Assembly: GCA_016765535.1 (NCBI GenBank)
Contig: JAESPQ010000022.1
Location: forward strand, 63,707-127,706
Source: Alteromonadaceae bacterium
Lineage (GTDB): Bacteria; Pseudomonadota; Gammaproteobacteria; Enterobacterales; Alteromonadaceae
Length of the DNA stretch: 64,000 nucleotides
Direction of reading: 5' to 3'
Part shown: positions 55,908 through 64,000 of the stretch, in pieces
Position numbering within the stretch: the first letter of the stretch is position 1
How the letters are laid out: each line of letters opens with the position of its first letter
Made by a program: the position numbers and the translations under genes
Notes under the pieces: model-generated
The model's input: only the letters and a program-made list of their open reading frames with translations
The model's database searches: none
What the model was told of the DNA's origin: nothing

Positions 55908-56150
55908 ATGAAAATCTATGCAACAGATGATAATGACTTAGCAGTAATCGGCATGGGCGAGAAGTGGACCATCAAAGATATAAACTTCGCGTTCGGTTGT
56001 GGTATGAACCGCTCCCGCCTCCTCGTTAAAAAAGCAATTCGCTGTGGGGTGATGCAAAAGGGTGTAGACGAGAACAAAGCGTTTACTGTAATTGCCAAAT
56101 ACACGTACAACTTAGATACCATTAACGCCGCAGACGCGTCCATAAAATAA
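55908..56150 (+). CDS. Unknown small protein, HTH-like
   Basis: 80 residues: TIKDINFAFGCGMNRSRLLVKKAIRCGVMQKG at 23-54 has the look of a helix-turn-helix followed by a wing (FTVIAKYTYNL). AGG ribosome-binding site. It is the last gene before the structured leader of the terminase genes. No family recognised. Confidence 0.62.
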   Translation: MKIYATDDNDLAVIGMGEKWTIKDINFAFGCGMNRSRLLVKKAIRCGVMQKGVDENKAFTVIAKYTYNLDTINAADASIK

Positions 56151-56157
56151 AAACCAT

Positions 56158-56187
56158 TTGTTAATCGACCCCTTTATCCTGTAGTAT
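56158..56187 (+). promoter_or_regulatory. Possible promoter before the terminase genes
   Basis: AAATAAAAACC box, -35 TTGTTA (56158-56163), 18-bp spacer, -10 TAGTAT (56182-56187). Overlaps the stem-loop of the leader. Confidence 0.45.
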
Positions 56188-56220
56188 GCTTTCATACACA
56201 GAATCAACAAGGGGTCTTTT
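56167..56220 (+). promoter_or_regulatory. Stem-loop leader that pairs the terminase ribosome-binding site
   Basis: GACCCCTT (56167-56174) pairs with AAGGGGTC (56209-56216), 8 bp, followed by TTTT. The loop holds a second hairpin, GTATG CTTT CATAC (56183-56196). The AAGGGG in the 3' arm is also the ribosome-binding site for the next gene, so the stem can act as a terminator or hide the site. Confidence 0.6.
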
Positions 56221-56616
56221 ATCAAAACTTTAGAAGAAAAAATCGAAGCAATGTGCGAAGAGATTGGGGCACCAAAGCCCTTCGAATTCCTCATGCAGGT
56301 AGCGAGCGGAACAGACCCACGTAACACCTCGCTAATCTACAATATGGTCGAAGCATTAGACGGGCAGAACGGCGAAGGCTGCGCCCCGGATGACTTTGAT
56401 TGGATGGAACTAGTTGACGTTATTCGCGAGAAGTACAAGGGCGCGAAAGTGTCCATCGGTGAGTCTCAAGCAGCTACCAAACTCATTCTAGAATACACAC
56501 ATTCCAAGAAGCGTCAGACCGATTTAAACGGCGCTGCGGAAGGACAGCAAGAAATAGAAAAGCTGACAAAATCCGAAATTCGAATGTTCACCAAGAAATT
56601 CAACCACGAGTATTAG
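56221..56616 (+). CDS. terS: Probable small terminase subunit
   Basis: Helical protein placed directly before the large terminase. The first ATG in frame is at 56251 (121 residues) but has no ribosome-binding site; AAGGGG at 56209-56214 is ideally placed for an ATC codon at 56221, which adds KTLEEKIEA in frame (131 residues). An AUC start would be rare. The protein has EEIGAPKPFEFLMQVASG, WMELVDVIREKYKGAKVS and a basic helix near residue 90. No terminase motif can be proven; the name rests on position and size. Confidence 0.65.
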   Translation: MKTLEEKIEAMCEEIGAPKPFEFLMQVASGTDPRNTSLIYNMVEALDGQNGEGCAPDDFDWMELVDVIREKYKGAKVSIGESQAATKLILEYTHSKKRQTDLNGAAEGQQEIEKLTKSEIRMFTKKFNHEY

Positions 56617-56620
56617 ACCC

Positions 56621-58198
56621 ATGCCGTTAGCTGACAAGAACGACAAAATAGAAGAAGAGGTCAAGTGGACACGCAACGAAAAGCGGATGCTCAAGCATTT
56701 GCTATTGAATGATAACCTTGCGTATAGCCGATACTTCTTCAAGCACAGGGAAGCGATGAAGATGCTGATTAGTCCACACCATTTGATTATGGCGGACACT
56801 TTAAGGAAAGTATTCACCGGGGAAATTAAACGACTCATTATTAACGTGCCACCGGGATACACAAAGACCGAGATGGCCGTTATCCTGTTTATGTCACAGG
56901 GCCTAGCAATCAACCCCAAGGCCAAGTTTATTCACGCGACTTACTCCGGCGATTTAGCATTAGAGAACAGCCAGAAAACAAAAGATATTGTCATCTCTCC
57001 CGAGTTCCATGACCTCTTCGGTCTTAACGTCCGACAAGATTCTAAGTCCAAGAAGAAATGGTATACAGAAGAAGGCGGCGGTGTGTATGCGGTTGCTGCG
57101 GGTGGTGCGATTACTGGCTTCCGTGCAGGACGGTTCCAGTTAGGTTTTCAAGGTGCGTTTATCTTCGATGACCCGATTAAACCCGATGATGCGTACAGCC
57201 CAACGAAAAGGGCCAAGATTAACAACCGATTTATGAACACCTTTAAAAGTCGTCTTGCTCTTGAGAAAGAAACGCCGATGATTCTTATCATGCAGCGTAT
57301 CCACGAAGACGACCCAAGCGGTTATTTACTTACAGGCGGTACAGGTGAGAAGTGGCACCATTTGTTATTACCTACACCAATGCCACCGGGGCCCGTAAGC
57401 AAGTGGTATCCTAAAGAGTATACCCATGGCATACCTATTGAGTATGACCTCGAACCCGGGCCGCTGTGGCCCTTTAAGCATGATGCAGAAAAGCTCGTAG
57501 AGATGGAACGGACAGACCCATATACTACATCGTCGCAGTACGGCCAACGCCCTACACCTAAAGGCGGTACGATCTTTAAGGATGAATGGTGGAAGTATTG
57601 GACTGTGCTACCGAAAGATTTAGCGTATATGAGAATCTATGCGGATACAGCCCAGAAGAAAGAAGAACACAACGATTACACGGTACTTCAAGCATGGGCA
57701 TATTCGCCTAGCATGGGCATCATTTTAATTGAACAATTTCGTGGTAAGCTAGAGGCCCCGGAGTTAGAAAAAACCTTTGTCGAATTCTGGAATAAAATGA
57801 CGGATTGGTGTAAGGCGCAGGGCATACGTTGCACCGTGGTAAAAGTGGAAGATAAATCGTCGGGGTCGAGTTTGATTCAGACCATTAAGAAAAAGACGCT
57901 AGTACCGATTAAAGGTATCCAGCGTTCTAAGGATAAAATCACTCGTGCTTACGGTGTGGTCCCACAGATTACAACGGGTAACGTTTGGCTACCACAAAAC
58001 GCCGTTTGGATATTTGATTTTAAAGACGAGTGCCGTAAGTTCAGCCCGTTAATGGCACACAAACACGATGACCAAATTGACCCATTGATGGATGCAGTGG
58101 AAGATATGTTAATGAATAAAAACGTCGTGCCAGTTGGCGGCGAGTCACACACGCAAACAGATGATACCCCGGGGACAGATTATGGCTACTATGGGTAA
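56621..58198 (+). CDS. terL: Large terminase subunit
   Basis: 525 residues. Walker A PPGYTKTE (77-84), Walker B IFDDP (181-185), motif III region ILIMQRIHEDD (221-231); nuclease domain with DTA (342-344), EDKSSG (410-415) and HDDQID (482-487). This is the complete ATPase plus RNase-H-like nuclease that packages DNA into the prohead and cuts it. It starts 4 bases after the small subunit. The DNA ends cannot be told from the sequence. Confidence 0.95.
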   Translation: MPLADKNDKIEEEVKWTRNEKRMLKHLLLNDNLAYSRYFFKHREAMKMLISPHHLIMADTLRKVFTGEIKRLIINVPPGYTKTEMAVILFMSQGLAINPKAKFIHATYSGDLALENSQKTKDIVISPEFHDLFGLNVRQDSKSKKKWYTEEGGGVYAVAAGGAITGFRAGRFQLGFQGAFIFDDPIKPDDAYSPTKRAKINNRFMNTFKSRLALEKETPMILIMQRIHEDDPSGYLLTGGTGEKWHHLLLPTPMPPGPVSKWYPKEYTHGIPIEYDLEPGPLWPFKHDAEKLVEMERTDPYTTSSQYGQRPTPKGGTIFKDEWWKYWTVLPKDLAYMRIYADTAQKKEEHNDYTVLQAWAYSPSMGIILIEQFRGKLEAPELEKTFVEFWNKMTDWCKAQGIRCTVVKVEDKSSGSSLIQTIKKKTLVPIKGIQRSKDKITRAYGVVPQITTGNVWLPQNAVWIFDFKDECRKFSPLMAHKHDDQIDPLMDAVEDMLMNKNVVPVGGESHTQTDDTPGTDYGYYG

Positions 58199-58442
58199 TA
58201 AACCAGACTCAAAGCTTGAGGAAATATCCAAGAGCAATAAGGTCAAGCGGGACAAGTTGAAGGTCCCAATAAAGCTAAAGAAACGTCGCTGGTTAGAGCC
58301 ACTAGTCTTCTTTATCAAAATATGGTGTATACTTAGGGGCAGAGGGCCGAGCAAAGCTACTGTTAATTGGCTAGCGAAGTACGGCATCAAACAAACCATC
58401 GGAAAAGTAGGGGCAGGTAATGGCGAAGAAAAAAGTAAATAA
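58182..58442 (+). CDS. Small basic membrane-associated protein
   Basis: 86 residues from the ATG at 58182, which overlaps the terminase end; a second ATG is at 58191. A basic region (KVKRDKLKVPIKLKKRR) precedes a hydrophobic stretch (WLEPLVFFIKIWCIL). It overlaps the portal start by 23 bases. Function unknown. Confidence 0.65.
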   Translation: MATMGNKPDSKLEEISKSNKVKRDKLKVPIKLKKRRWLEPLVFFIKIWCILRGRGPSKATVNWLAKYGIKQTIGKVGAGNGEEKSK

Positions 58443-59844
58443 AAAGCTCGACACAGGCGGGGGCGATAAAGGCAGTAAAAGCCTTTTTGACAATAAGGGC
58501 TCCCCCGGCTTTGCGAGTTATAACGGCTTTATCGAGGAGAAAGAGAAACACCCCTCGTTAATTGGCGCGAAGAAGTTCATAACTTATAGTGATATGCTCG
58601 CTAATACGTCCATTGTGGGCGCAGGGGTGCGATATTTCCTTAACTTAATATCTAAGGCACAGTGGAATGTAGAACCGTTTGACGATAGCCCAGAGGCGCT
58701 AGAATACGCGGAGCTGTTAGAATCGGCTATACATGATATGGAAACCCCGTGGTATCGTATTGTGCGACGTTCAGCAATGTACCGCTTCTATGGTTTCAGT
58801 ATACAAGAGTGGATACTTAAACGCCGAATAGACGGTCGCTTAGGTTTCAAGGATATTGAGCCACGACCACAGCATACTATCGAACGCTGGGACATCGAAA
58901 ACGGGCGAGTAATCGGCGTAGTACAACGCGACGCGCAAGACTTTTCAGAGGTATACCTAGACATAAACTGGCTAGTATATATCACGGATGACAGTATCAC
59001 CGATGTACCAGAAGGTATCGGCCTGTTTCGTCACATTGTAGAAACGGTTGAGAAGCTAAAACGCTATGAGCAGTTAGAAGCGTTCGGCTTTGAAACAGAC
59101 CTACGCGGTATCCCGATTGTTAAAGCCCCGTTAGAAGATTTAGCCGATTTAGTAAGCCGCGGTGAGATAACCCCGGCAGAGCGTAATATTATATTACAAC
59201 CGCTCAAGAACTTTGTCGCGAATCATATCAAGAGTGCTAAGTTAGGCATGATGATAGATTCTAGCACGTACAAGAGCAAGGACACGGCGGAATCGGTATC
59301 ACCTACGCCCAAGTGGGACGTAGAACTATTAAAGGGCTCTAGCACATCACAGGACGCCATAGCGGTAGCGATTAACAGACTTAACCACGAGATTGCACGT
59401 TTACTCGGTGTTGAAGCGTTATTACTGGGTGCCGACGGCCGTGGTTCAGAAGCGTTATCGCGTGATAAATCACAGAACTTCTTTTTAATTGTTGATTCTA
59501 CATTAATGGAGTTGGCAGAATCTTATAAGAAGTCTATAGTTACAGTACTAGGCGAACAGAACGGCATGGACTTGCAGAAGAAACCAAGCTTTAAACCCGA
59601 AGCGATTAAATTTAAAGACGTTGAAGAAATTACAACGGCCCTTAAAGACCTTGCAAGTGCAGGCGCTCCGATTATGGCTGATGACCCTATTATTAACGAG
59701 ATACGCGATTTACTTGGCACCTCACGTATTGACGTAGTAAAGATTCTTCAAGACCTAGCGGTAAATACTGACCACAATTCAGACCACCCAAAAGACGACG
59801 ATGAAATAGCAGCAGAAGTCGATAAACTATTAGGAGGTAAATAA
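58420..59844 (+). CDS. Portal protein (DUF935 / Mu gp29-like)
   Basis: 474 residues. SYNGFIEEKEKHPSLIGAKKFITYSDMLANTSIVGAGVRYFLNLISKAQWNVEP near the start, then VPEGIGLFRHIVETVEKLKRYEQLEAFGFETDLRGIPIV and the C-terminal LNHEIARLLGVEALLLGADGRGSEALSRDKSQNFFLIV are the landmarks of this portal group. It forms the dodecamer at the packaging vertex. GAAGTAATGG start in the previous gene's end. Confidence 0.9.
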   Translation: MAKKKVNKKLDTGGGDKGSKSLFDNKGSPGFASYNGFIEEKEKHPSLIGAKKFITYSDMLANTSIVGAGVRYFLNLISKAQWNVEPFDDSPEALEYAELLESAIHDMETPWYRIVRRSAMYRFYGFSIQEWILKRRIDGRLGFKDIEPRPQHTIERWDIENGRVIGVVQRDAQDFSEVYLDINWLVYITDDSITDVPEGIGLFRHIVETVEKLKRYEQLEAFGFETDLRGIPIVKAPLEDLADLVSRGEITPAERNIILQPLKNFVANHIKSAKLGMMIDSSTYKSKDTAESVSPTPKWDVELLKGSSTSQDAIAVAINRLNHEIARLLGVEALLLGADGRGSEALSRDKSQNFFLIVDSTLMELAESYKKSIVTVLGEQNGMDLQKKPSFKPEAIKFKDVEEITTALKDLASAGAPIMADDPIINEIRDLLGTSRIDVVKILQDLAVNTDHNSDHPKDDDEIAAEVDKLLGGK

Positions 59845-60395
59845 TGGCATTAGTCGTAGGCACAAATAGTTACGCACCCCGAGCGGACGCGGACACGTAC
59901 TTCGCAGACTCTATCCGGGCAGCGCAGTGGATTGCGTTTAGCGAACCTCTACGTGATTCGGGAATGGTGGAAGCCACCCGAGTTTTCGAGCGTCAGCGTT
60001 GGCGCGGGGAGAAAGAAATTAGTACACAGACGTTAGCGTTTGGCCGTACGGGTCTAACAGGTAAAGAGGGTGAATCAGTTACACCCGCACAGTCCCTATT
60101 AGATATAAGCGAAGCCCAATTCGAATACGCGCTTGCACTGTTAGTGGACGCGTCGGTATTGGAAAGCAACGACGCCACGGGCTCTAACGTTAAGAGTCTG
60201 AAAGCAGGTTCAGCAGCGATGGAGTTCTTCCGGGTTACGACGGGCACAAGGTTCCCGGTCATTGTTACTGACATTATCGGTCAATATCTGTTAGGCAGCG
60301 CAGCAGCACTCGGGGTAACTCCGTGTGTCAGTGGAACAGATGTAGAAAGTGGCTTCACGGACCGCGACCAGTTTGGATTTAGGGAGCCCCTATAA
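59844..60395 (+). CDS. Head-tail connector of the DnaT-like family
   Basis: 183 residues: GTNSYAPRADADTYFADSIRAAQWIAFSE...ATRVFERQRWRGEKEISTQTLAFGRTGLTGKEG matches the phage family often named putative DnaT-like ssDNA-binding protein. In its place, directly after the portal, it most likely serves as the first head-tail connector and not in replication. The start overlaps the portal stop by one base. Confidence 0.82.
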   Translation: MALVVGTNSYAPRADADTYFADSIRAAQWIAFSEPLRDSGMVEATRVFERQRWRGEKEISTQTLAFGRTGLTGKEGESVTPAQSLLDISEAQFEYALALLVDASVLESNDATGSNVKSLKAGSAAMEFFRVTTGTRFPVIVTDIIGQYLLGSAAALGVTPCVSGTDVESGFTDRDQFGFREPL

Positions 60396-60769
60396 TGTCT
60401 CATTTACCCAATATATTTAATGCGAATATCGCCCAGCTACTAAACAAGAACATGGGGCAATTAGTGTTCCCACTTACCCTTAAAAAGGTAGTGGCGACCC
60501 GTGACCCTAGTGACTCTACAAAGCAAATAGAAGTTGTTACAGAGCACCCCGGGAGGGGCTTCGTAGATGACAACGCACTTAGGTTCCGTAGTGGGACCAC
60601 GACACAGTTCAGCGAAAAAAGTATCGCTATCTTAGGCGACAGTCTACCCGATAATATCATCCCAGAACCGGGCGACCTTATCTTCATCGAAAACGAGGAC
60701 CATACAATCGCAGAAAACGGCGTAGTGCGGGACCCGGCGGGGGCGTTGTTCGAATGTGTAGTCGAGTAG
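60395..60769 (+). CDS. Head closure / joining protein
   Basis: 124 residues, beta-rich (LVFPLTLKKVVATRDPSD...GFVDDNALRFRSGTTTQFSEKSIAILGDSLPDNIIPEPGDLIFIENED). Its size, fold and position fit head-closure proteins that stack under the connector. The start overlaps the previous stop and the end overlaps the next frame by 16 bases. Confidence 0.75.
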   Translation: MSHLPNIFNANIAQLLNKNMGQLVFPLTLKKVVATRDPSDSTKQIEVVTEHPGRGFVDDNALRFRSGTTTQFSEKSIAILGDSLPDNIIPEPGDLIFIENEDHTIAENGVVRDPAGALFECVVE

Positions 60770-61752
60770 AGAAGCAGGACGACCTAGACCCACTATCGCG
60801 TATAGAGGGCCTAGTAAGTCGGTTCGAGTCGGACTTCACCGCAGCGTTCCTAGTACTCATGGGCACCATTAAAAGTGAACTAGTATTAAGCGAGATAGCG
60901 GACCTAATCGAGCAGGGCCTATTAACCCAAGCCCTCGAAAAGGTGGAACAGTCCATAGCTAAGTTCTCTGACGTGGTGGTAACAGCTATCGCCGCGTCGG
61001 GTGCGAGTACAGCAGAGTTTCTACAGTCGGCGCTCAAGGTGGTAGTAAGCTTTGACCAGACTAACGAAAATGCTGTAAGCGCAATGCGTGATACTAAATT
61101 ACGAATCATGCAGGGCCTTAGCACAACGCAGATGCAAACAATACGGGAGACATTAATCGAAGGCATTACTAATGGCGATAACCCTCTACAACAAGCGCGA
61201 CGGTTCCGGGATGCTATCGGGCTAACGCCTAACCAGAATAAAGCGGTCGCGTCGTACCGTAGAGCACTTGAGAGCAATAGCGCGGCAGCGTTAAATAGGG
61301 CGCTACGTGATGCAAGGTTTGACCGAACGGTGGAGAACGCGCTATCTTCGGGGGACCCCTTATCAGCGAAACAAATTGATAAGATGGTCAATCGCTACAT
61401 TGAACGTAGTGTAAGACACCGAGCGGAAGTGATAGCACGAACCGAAGCACTAGCGGCAGCGCACAAGGGTAACAACCTTATGTACGACCAAGCGATAGCA
61501 ACGGGCATCCTTGAAAGGGAAAGGCTGTTACGAACGTGGAACCGGGCGAAAGATGACCGGGTCCGTGATACTCACGACGGTATGCAGGGACAACAGCGGG
61601 GCTTTGGCGTAGAGTTTATGTCAGACGCAGGCGTATTGCTCATGTACCCGGGGGACGAAAACGCACCGGGTAAGGAAACGATACAATGCCGTTGTTTAGT
61701 AACGACGAGACTTTTACCAATAGGCCAAGTGGCCGGAGTAACAATACTATGA
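60754..61752 (+). CDS. Minor head protein, SPP1 gp7 / Mu gpF family
   Basis: 332 residues. The C-terminal domain (RAEVIARTEALAAAHKGNNLMYDQAIATG...RTWNRAKDDRVRDTHDGMQGQQRGFG...YPGDENAPGKETIQCRCLVTTRLL) is the gp7/gpF signature. The N-terminal 200 residues are helical. These proteins bind the portal and go into the prohead with the scaffold. The frame's start at 60754 overlaps the previous gene by 16 bases. Ends ATGA with the next gene. Confidence 0.9.
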   Translation: MCSRVEKQDDLDPLSRIEGLVSRFESDFTAAFLVLMGTIKSELVLSEIADLIEQGLLTQALEKVEQSIAKFSDVVVTAIAASGASTAEFLQSALKVVVSFDQTNENAVSAMRDTKLRIMQGLSTTQMQTIRETLIEGITNGDNPLQQARRFRDAIGLTPNQNKAVASYRRALESNSAAALNRALRDARFDRTVENALSSGDPLSAKQIDKMVNRYIERSVRHRAEVIARTEALAAAHKGNNLMYDQAIATGILERERLLRTWNRAKDDRVRDTHDGMQGQQRGFGVEFMSDAGVLLMYPGDENAPGKETIQCRCLVTTRLLPIGQVAGVTIL

Positions 61753-62183
61753 GTAATGAAAAGCAGTACAAGTCCAGCGGGGACGTGTTCAAGCAGGATG
61801 CAAACCAGCAGATTATTGGTGGGTGGTTCAGCGTGTTCAAGATAGACGGCCAAGAAGTAATGGACAGTGATAACGAAGCCGTTGACATCGCTAGTTACCG
61901 CAAGGTATTCGTGGAGTTCTCGAAAGAGTACCGTAGCGCGAACTTTGACCACGCGGGCGAGTCAGTGGGCACCCTCATTGATAATATCTTGATTGACACC
62001 GAAGAATTCGCTAAAATGCTAGTTCATGAAATAACAGGTATCCCAGTTGACGACATCCCAGTGCAGAAGCTAGGGCACTTCGGAAGTTTTCAAATCCCCA
62101 ACGTAGACGACTACGAAGATGCTATCAAGAACAAGTTAATGTTCAGCATTGAAGGTAGTTGCACCCGAGAGGTTATAGAATAA
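61749..62183 (+). CDS. XkdF-like prohead protease
   Basis: 144 residues from the ATG at 61749 (ATGA overlap). QIIGGWFSVFKIDGQEVMDSDNEAVDIASYRKVFVEFSKEYRSANFDHAGESVGTLID and GIPVDDIPVQKLGHFGSFQIPNVDDYEDAIKNKLMFSIEG match the XkdF/peptidase S78_2 family, which in other phages includes His and Ser catalysts (His near NFDHAG, Ser in FSIEG). It probably processes the scaffold during maturation. The gene ends TAATG with the scaffold gene. Confidence 0.82.
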   Translation: MSNEKQYKSSGDVFKQDANQQIIGGWFSVFKIDGQEVMDSDNEAVDIASYRKVFVEFSKEYRSANFDHAGESVGTLIDNILIDTEEFAKMLVHEITGIPVDDIPVQKLGHFGSFQIPNVDDYEDAIKNKLMFSIEGSCTREVIE

Positions 62184-63379
62184 TGGCACCACGCAAAAAC
62201 GTAAACAAATTGACCCCGCATAGCGATGGATTACCCCGTCGTATGGTGATGACTAAGCTAACTGCGGTTGCCCTCACGGCCCGTGGTGCTAACCCTCACG
62301 CGGACGTTACCTTCTTTAAGTCGCACAAAGGTGATACTATTAGCACAGTAGGTAAGAGCGGCGACCTAGTTGACTTACTAACTAGTTCCGATAATGGGCA
62401 TCAACATGGCATCCGTGTGCGGTTCTATGAAGATGGCCTATACTTGGATGTGGGATACGCAAGCGGTGACGCAGCGGACTCGTCGCACTTTCATTCCGTC
62501 GTTATCGACGCAGCGGGTAACTTCGTTGTAAGTGAAAACAACGGCCATACGCACGACATATCCGCAGTGGATGTGCAAAGCTTCCTTTTAGGCTCACTAA
62601 ACAAAACCTTTGATTATTTGCAAGAACATGGTAATGTTAGCGACTTGGAAGACAGTTTAATCAAGACCACTGCATTTAAAACACTTGGAGAAGACCGAAT
62701 GACTTTAGAAGAGCAACTAGCGAAAGCTAAAAAAGACTTAACGGCGTCGCGAGCAGCGTTGAAAACTGCGGTAGCATTAGGTGGTCTTACGGACACCGAA
62801 AAATCGCATCACGCTAAACTTGGCGAAGCAGGTAAGGAAACGTTCTTAGGTAAATCAGCTACAGAACGTAACATAGACATCGAAGAAGCATTAAAAGCTG
62901 ACCCGGTAGTGTATACCTCCGATGACGGTGTAGAGTTCCGCAAGTCGGATGACTCACGCATGGTACAAATGGCTAAGACGAACGACATTTTAGCTAAACG
63001 CCTTAATACCGAAATGGAAGCGGGCTCAGTAGCTAAATTCGAAAAACGTGCCGAAGACGAACTCGGTAACTTAACAGGTACAGTTGAAACACGCGCAGCC
63101 ATCCTCAAGTCAATTGACGCTATCGAAGATGAAGCGGTACGCACCGAAGCAATGAAAACGCTTACTGCTAAAAACGTATCTAATAGCGGTGCATTTGTAG
63201 CTAAAGGCAAGGGCGGTCCATCGTCAGTTAGTGCAGGCGGTTCAGCCGATGACCAACTAGACGTATTAGCTAAAGAGCACATGACCGCGAACACTGGTTC
63301 ATCGTTTGCGAAAAGCTATCAAGCAGTCCTAGAGACACCCGCGGGTGAAGCCCTTTACAACGAAAGCATAAACGCTTAA
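62183..63379 (+). CDS. Scaffold / capsid assembly protein
   Basis: 398 residues from the ATG overlapping the protease stop. The start (LPRRMVMTKLTAVALTARGANPHADVTFFK) resembles the tail end of XkdF proteins, so protease and scaffold may derive from one split gene. Residues about 70-140 hold a His-rich unit (NGHQHGIRVRFYEDGLYLDV...DSSHFHSVVIDAAGNFVVSENNGHTHDIS). Residues about 180-330 are helical and charged, as expected of a scaffold. It precedes the decoration and capsid genes. Confidence 0.8.
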   Translation: MAPRKNVNKLTPHSDGLPRRMVMTKLTAVALTARGANPHADVTFFKSHKGDTISTVGKSGDLVDLLTSSDNGHQHGIRVRFYEDGLYLDVGYASGDAADSSHFHSVVIDAAGNFVVSENNGHTHDISAVDVQSFLLGSLNKTFDYLQEHGNVSDLEDSLIKTTAFKTLGEDRMTLEEQLAKAKKDLTASRAALKTAVALGGLTDTEKSHHAKLGEAGKETFLGKSATERNIDIEEALKADPVVYTSDDGVEFRKSDDSRMVQMAKTNDILAKRLNTEMEAGSVAKFEKRAEDELGNLTGTVETRAAILKSIDAIEDEAVRTEAMKTLTAKNVSNSGAFVAKGKGGPSSVSAGGSADDQLDVLAKEHMTANTGSSFAKSYQAVLETPAGEALYNESINA

Positions 63380-63405
63380 GTTTAACCAGATTGGAGAGTA
63401 AATAA

Positions 63406-63798
63406 ATGGCAACAGTAAACGCAACAGTCGCAATTTCGCTAATCGCATCAGCGGACTTAAAAGCAAACCAGTTCCGCTTCGTTAACGTAAATTCTAGCGG
63501 CGAAACAATCGCAATTACCGGAGTCGGTGAACGCGTTGTCGGTCTACAAGAAGACAAGCCCGGTGAAGCGACAGGGCTAGCGGGCGAAACGTCTGAGGTA
63601 TCTATCTCAGGTGTTGTAAAAGTAATCGCAGGCGCTACGGTAGCAGCGGGTCAAGAAGTTAAATGTGACGCAGTAGGTCGTGTAATCGACGCAACGAGTC
63701 GAGTAGTTACGCACTTTGTAGTCGGCACAGCATTAACAGGCGGTGCAGTGGGCGAGCTAATTGAAGTACTGATTAGCAAATATCAGCAAGCGGTATAA
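63406..63798 (+). CDS. Capsid decoration protein (DUF2190-like)
   Basis: 130 residues of Ala/Val/Gly/Thr-rich strands (ISLIASADLKANQFRFVNVNSSGETIAITGVGERVVGLQED ... SGVVKVIAGATVAAGQEVKCDAVGRVIDAT). This is the DUF2190 beta-barrel that trimerises on capsids as cement. GGAGAG ribosome-binding site. It lies 40 bases before the major capsid gene. Confidence 0.85.
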   Translation: MATVNATVAISLIASADLKANQFRFVNVNSSGETIAITGVGERVVGLQEDKPGEATGLAGETSEVSISGVVKVIAGATVAAGQEVKCDAVGRVIDATSRVVTHFVVGTALTGGAVGELIEVLISKYQQAV

Positions 63799-63838
63799 AC
63801 CTAACCTAATTTAATAAGAGCTATAGGAGCTTTGATTT

Positions 63839-64000
63839 ATGAATCCAACTAAAGGCGACGTCCATGTAAACCGCCCCTTGACCAACATCTCGGTAGCGTA
63901 TTTACAAGACCAAAAGAACTTTATTGCTGACTCAATCTTCCCGAACATCCCGGTAAGTAAACAGTCAGACCTTTACTTCATGTACGACCGTGGTTTCTTT
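63839..64000 (+). CDS. Major capsid protein, first 54 residues (cut by the window end)
   Basis: ATG at 63839 with ATAGGAG 9 bases upstream. The translation has NRPLTNISVAYLQDQKNFIADSIFPNIPVSKQSDLYFMYDRGFF, the typical N-terminus of a large phage major-capsid family (LTN....Y....FIAD.IFP..PV.K.S..Y..YD). The 3' part is outside the window. Confidence 0.85.
   Translation, partial: MNPTKGDVHVNRPLTNISVAYLQDQKNFIADSIFPNIPVSKQSDLYFMYDRGFF

Overview
The window is part of a tailed-phage genome, most likely a siphovirus (long, non-contractile tail) of a Gram-negative host. Evidence seen in the sequence: large terminase, portal, SPP1 gp7-type head protein, XkdF-like protease, capsid decoration protein and the first 54 codons of a major capsid protein at the right edge; tail terminator, tail tube protein, frameshifted tail-assembly chaperone, 933-residue tape measure and hub proteins at the left edge; no sheath, integrase, repressor or bacterial genes. 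Lipoprotein and AxA-type signal peptides point to a Gram-negative host. An alginate-lyase-like (PL14) gene hints at a marine or alginate-associated gammaproteobacterium; that is inference. The late genes run off both window ends, so the map is probably circular or circularly permuted and the capsid gene should join the left-edge genes.

Layout. (1) 1-17.9 kb, + strand: virion fibres/decorations, neck and tail terminator, tail tube, then a terminator and a new promoter, tail chaperone (-1 frameshift on A AAA AAC), tape measure, two paralogous distal-tail proteins, tail-tip proteins, hub and two membrane proteins that may act in lysis. A bidirectional terminator at 17.88 kb closes this arm. (2) 17.9-31.6 kb, - strand: nucleotide metabolism (thymidylate-synthase-like protein, thymidylate-kinase-like protein, MazG-like) and a replication block: SNF2 helicase, VRR-NUC nuclease, family A DNA polymerase, DUF2815 ssDNA-binding protein, DUF2800 Cas4/RecB-like nuclease, primase-helicase, and a protein with 65 consecutive aspartates. 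(3) 31.7-51.2 kb, - strand: more than 35 small, mostly unknown early genes, including a lipoprotein PL14 lyase, an alpha/beta hydrolase, a ParB-like protein, a Myb/HTH-like protein and several zinc-ribbon or membrane microproteins. (4) 51.2-52.7 kb: a 1.48-kb non-coding divergence region with co-centred inverted repeats and iteron-like 12-mers. (5) 52.7-64 kb, + strand: four to five unknown genes, then terminase, portal, connector and capsid genes.

Regulation. The leftward genes carry about 20 promoters of one style: AT-rich upstream box, -35 TTGCA/TGGCG, a spacer that is nearly always 16 bp, -10 TATAGT/TATACT. In 45-51.3 kb they are repeated as near-identical promoter-leader cassettes, many followed by a CGGAGTA ribosome-binding site. 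Three other repeat families (22-bp, 14-bp, 31-bp) sit at 38.5 and 43.0-44.0 kb. GATC is almost absent from the window, which suggests escape from a GATC-specific restriction system.

No endolysin was recognised. No tRNA gene or CRISPR array was seen.
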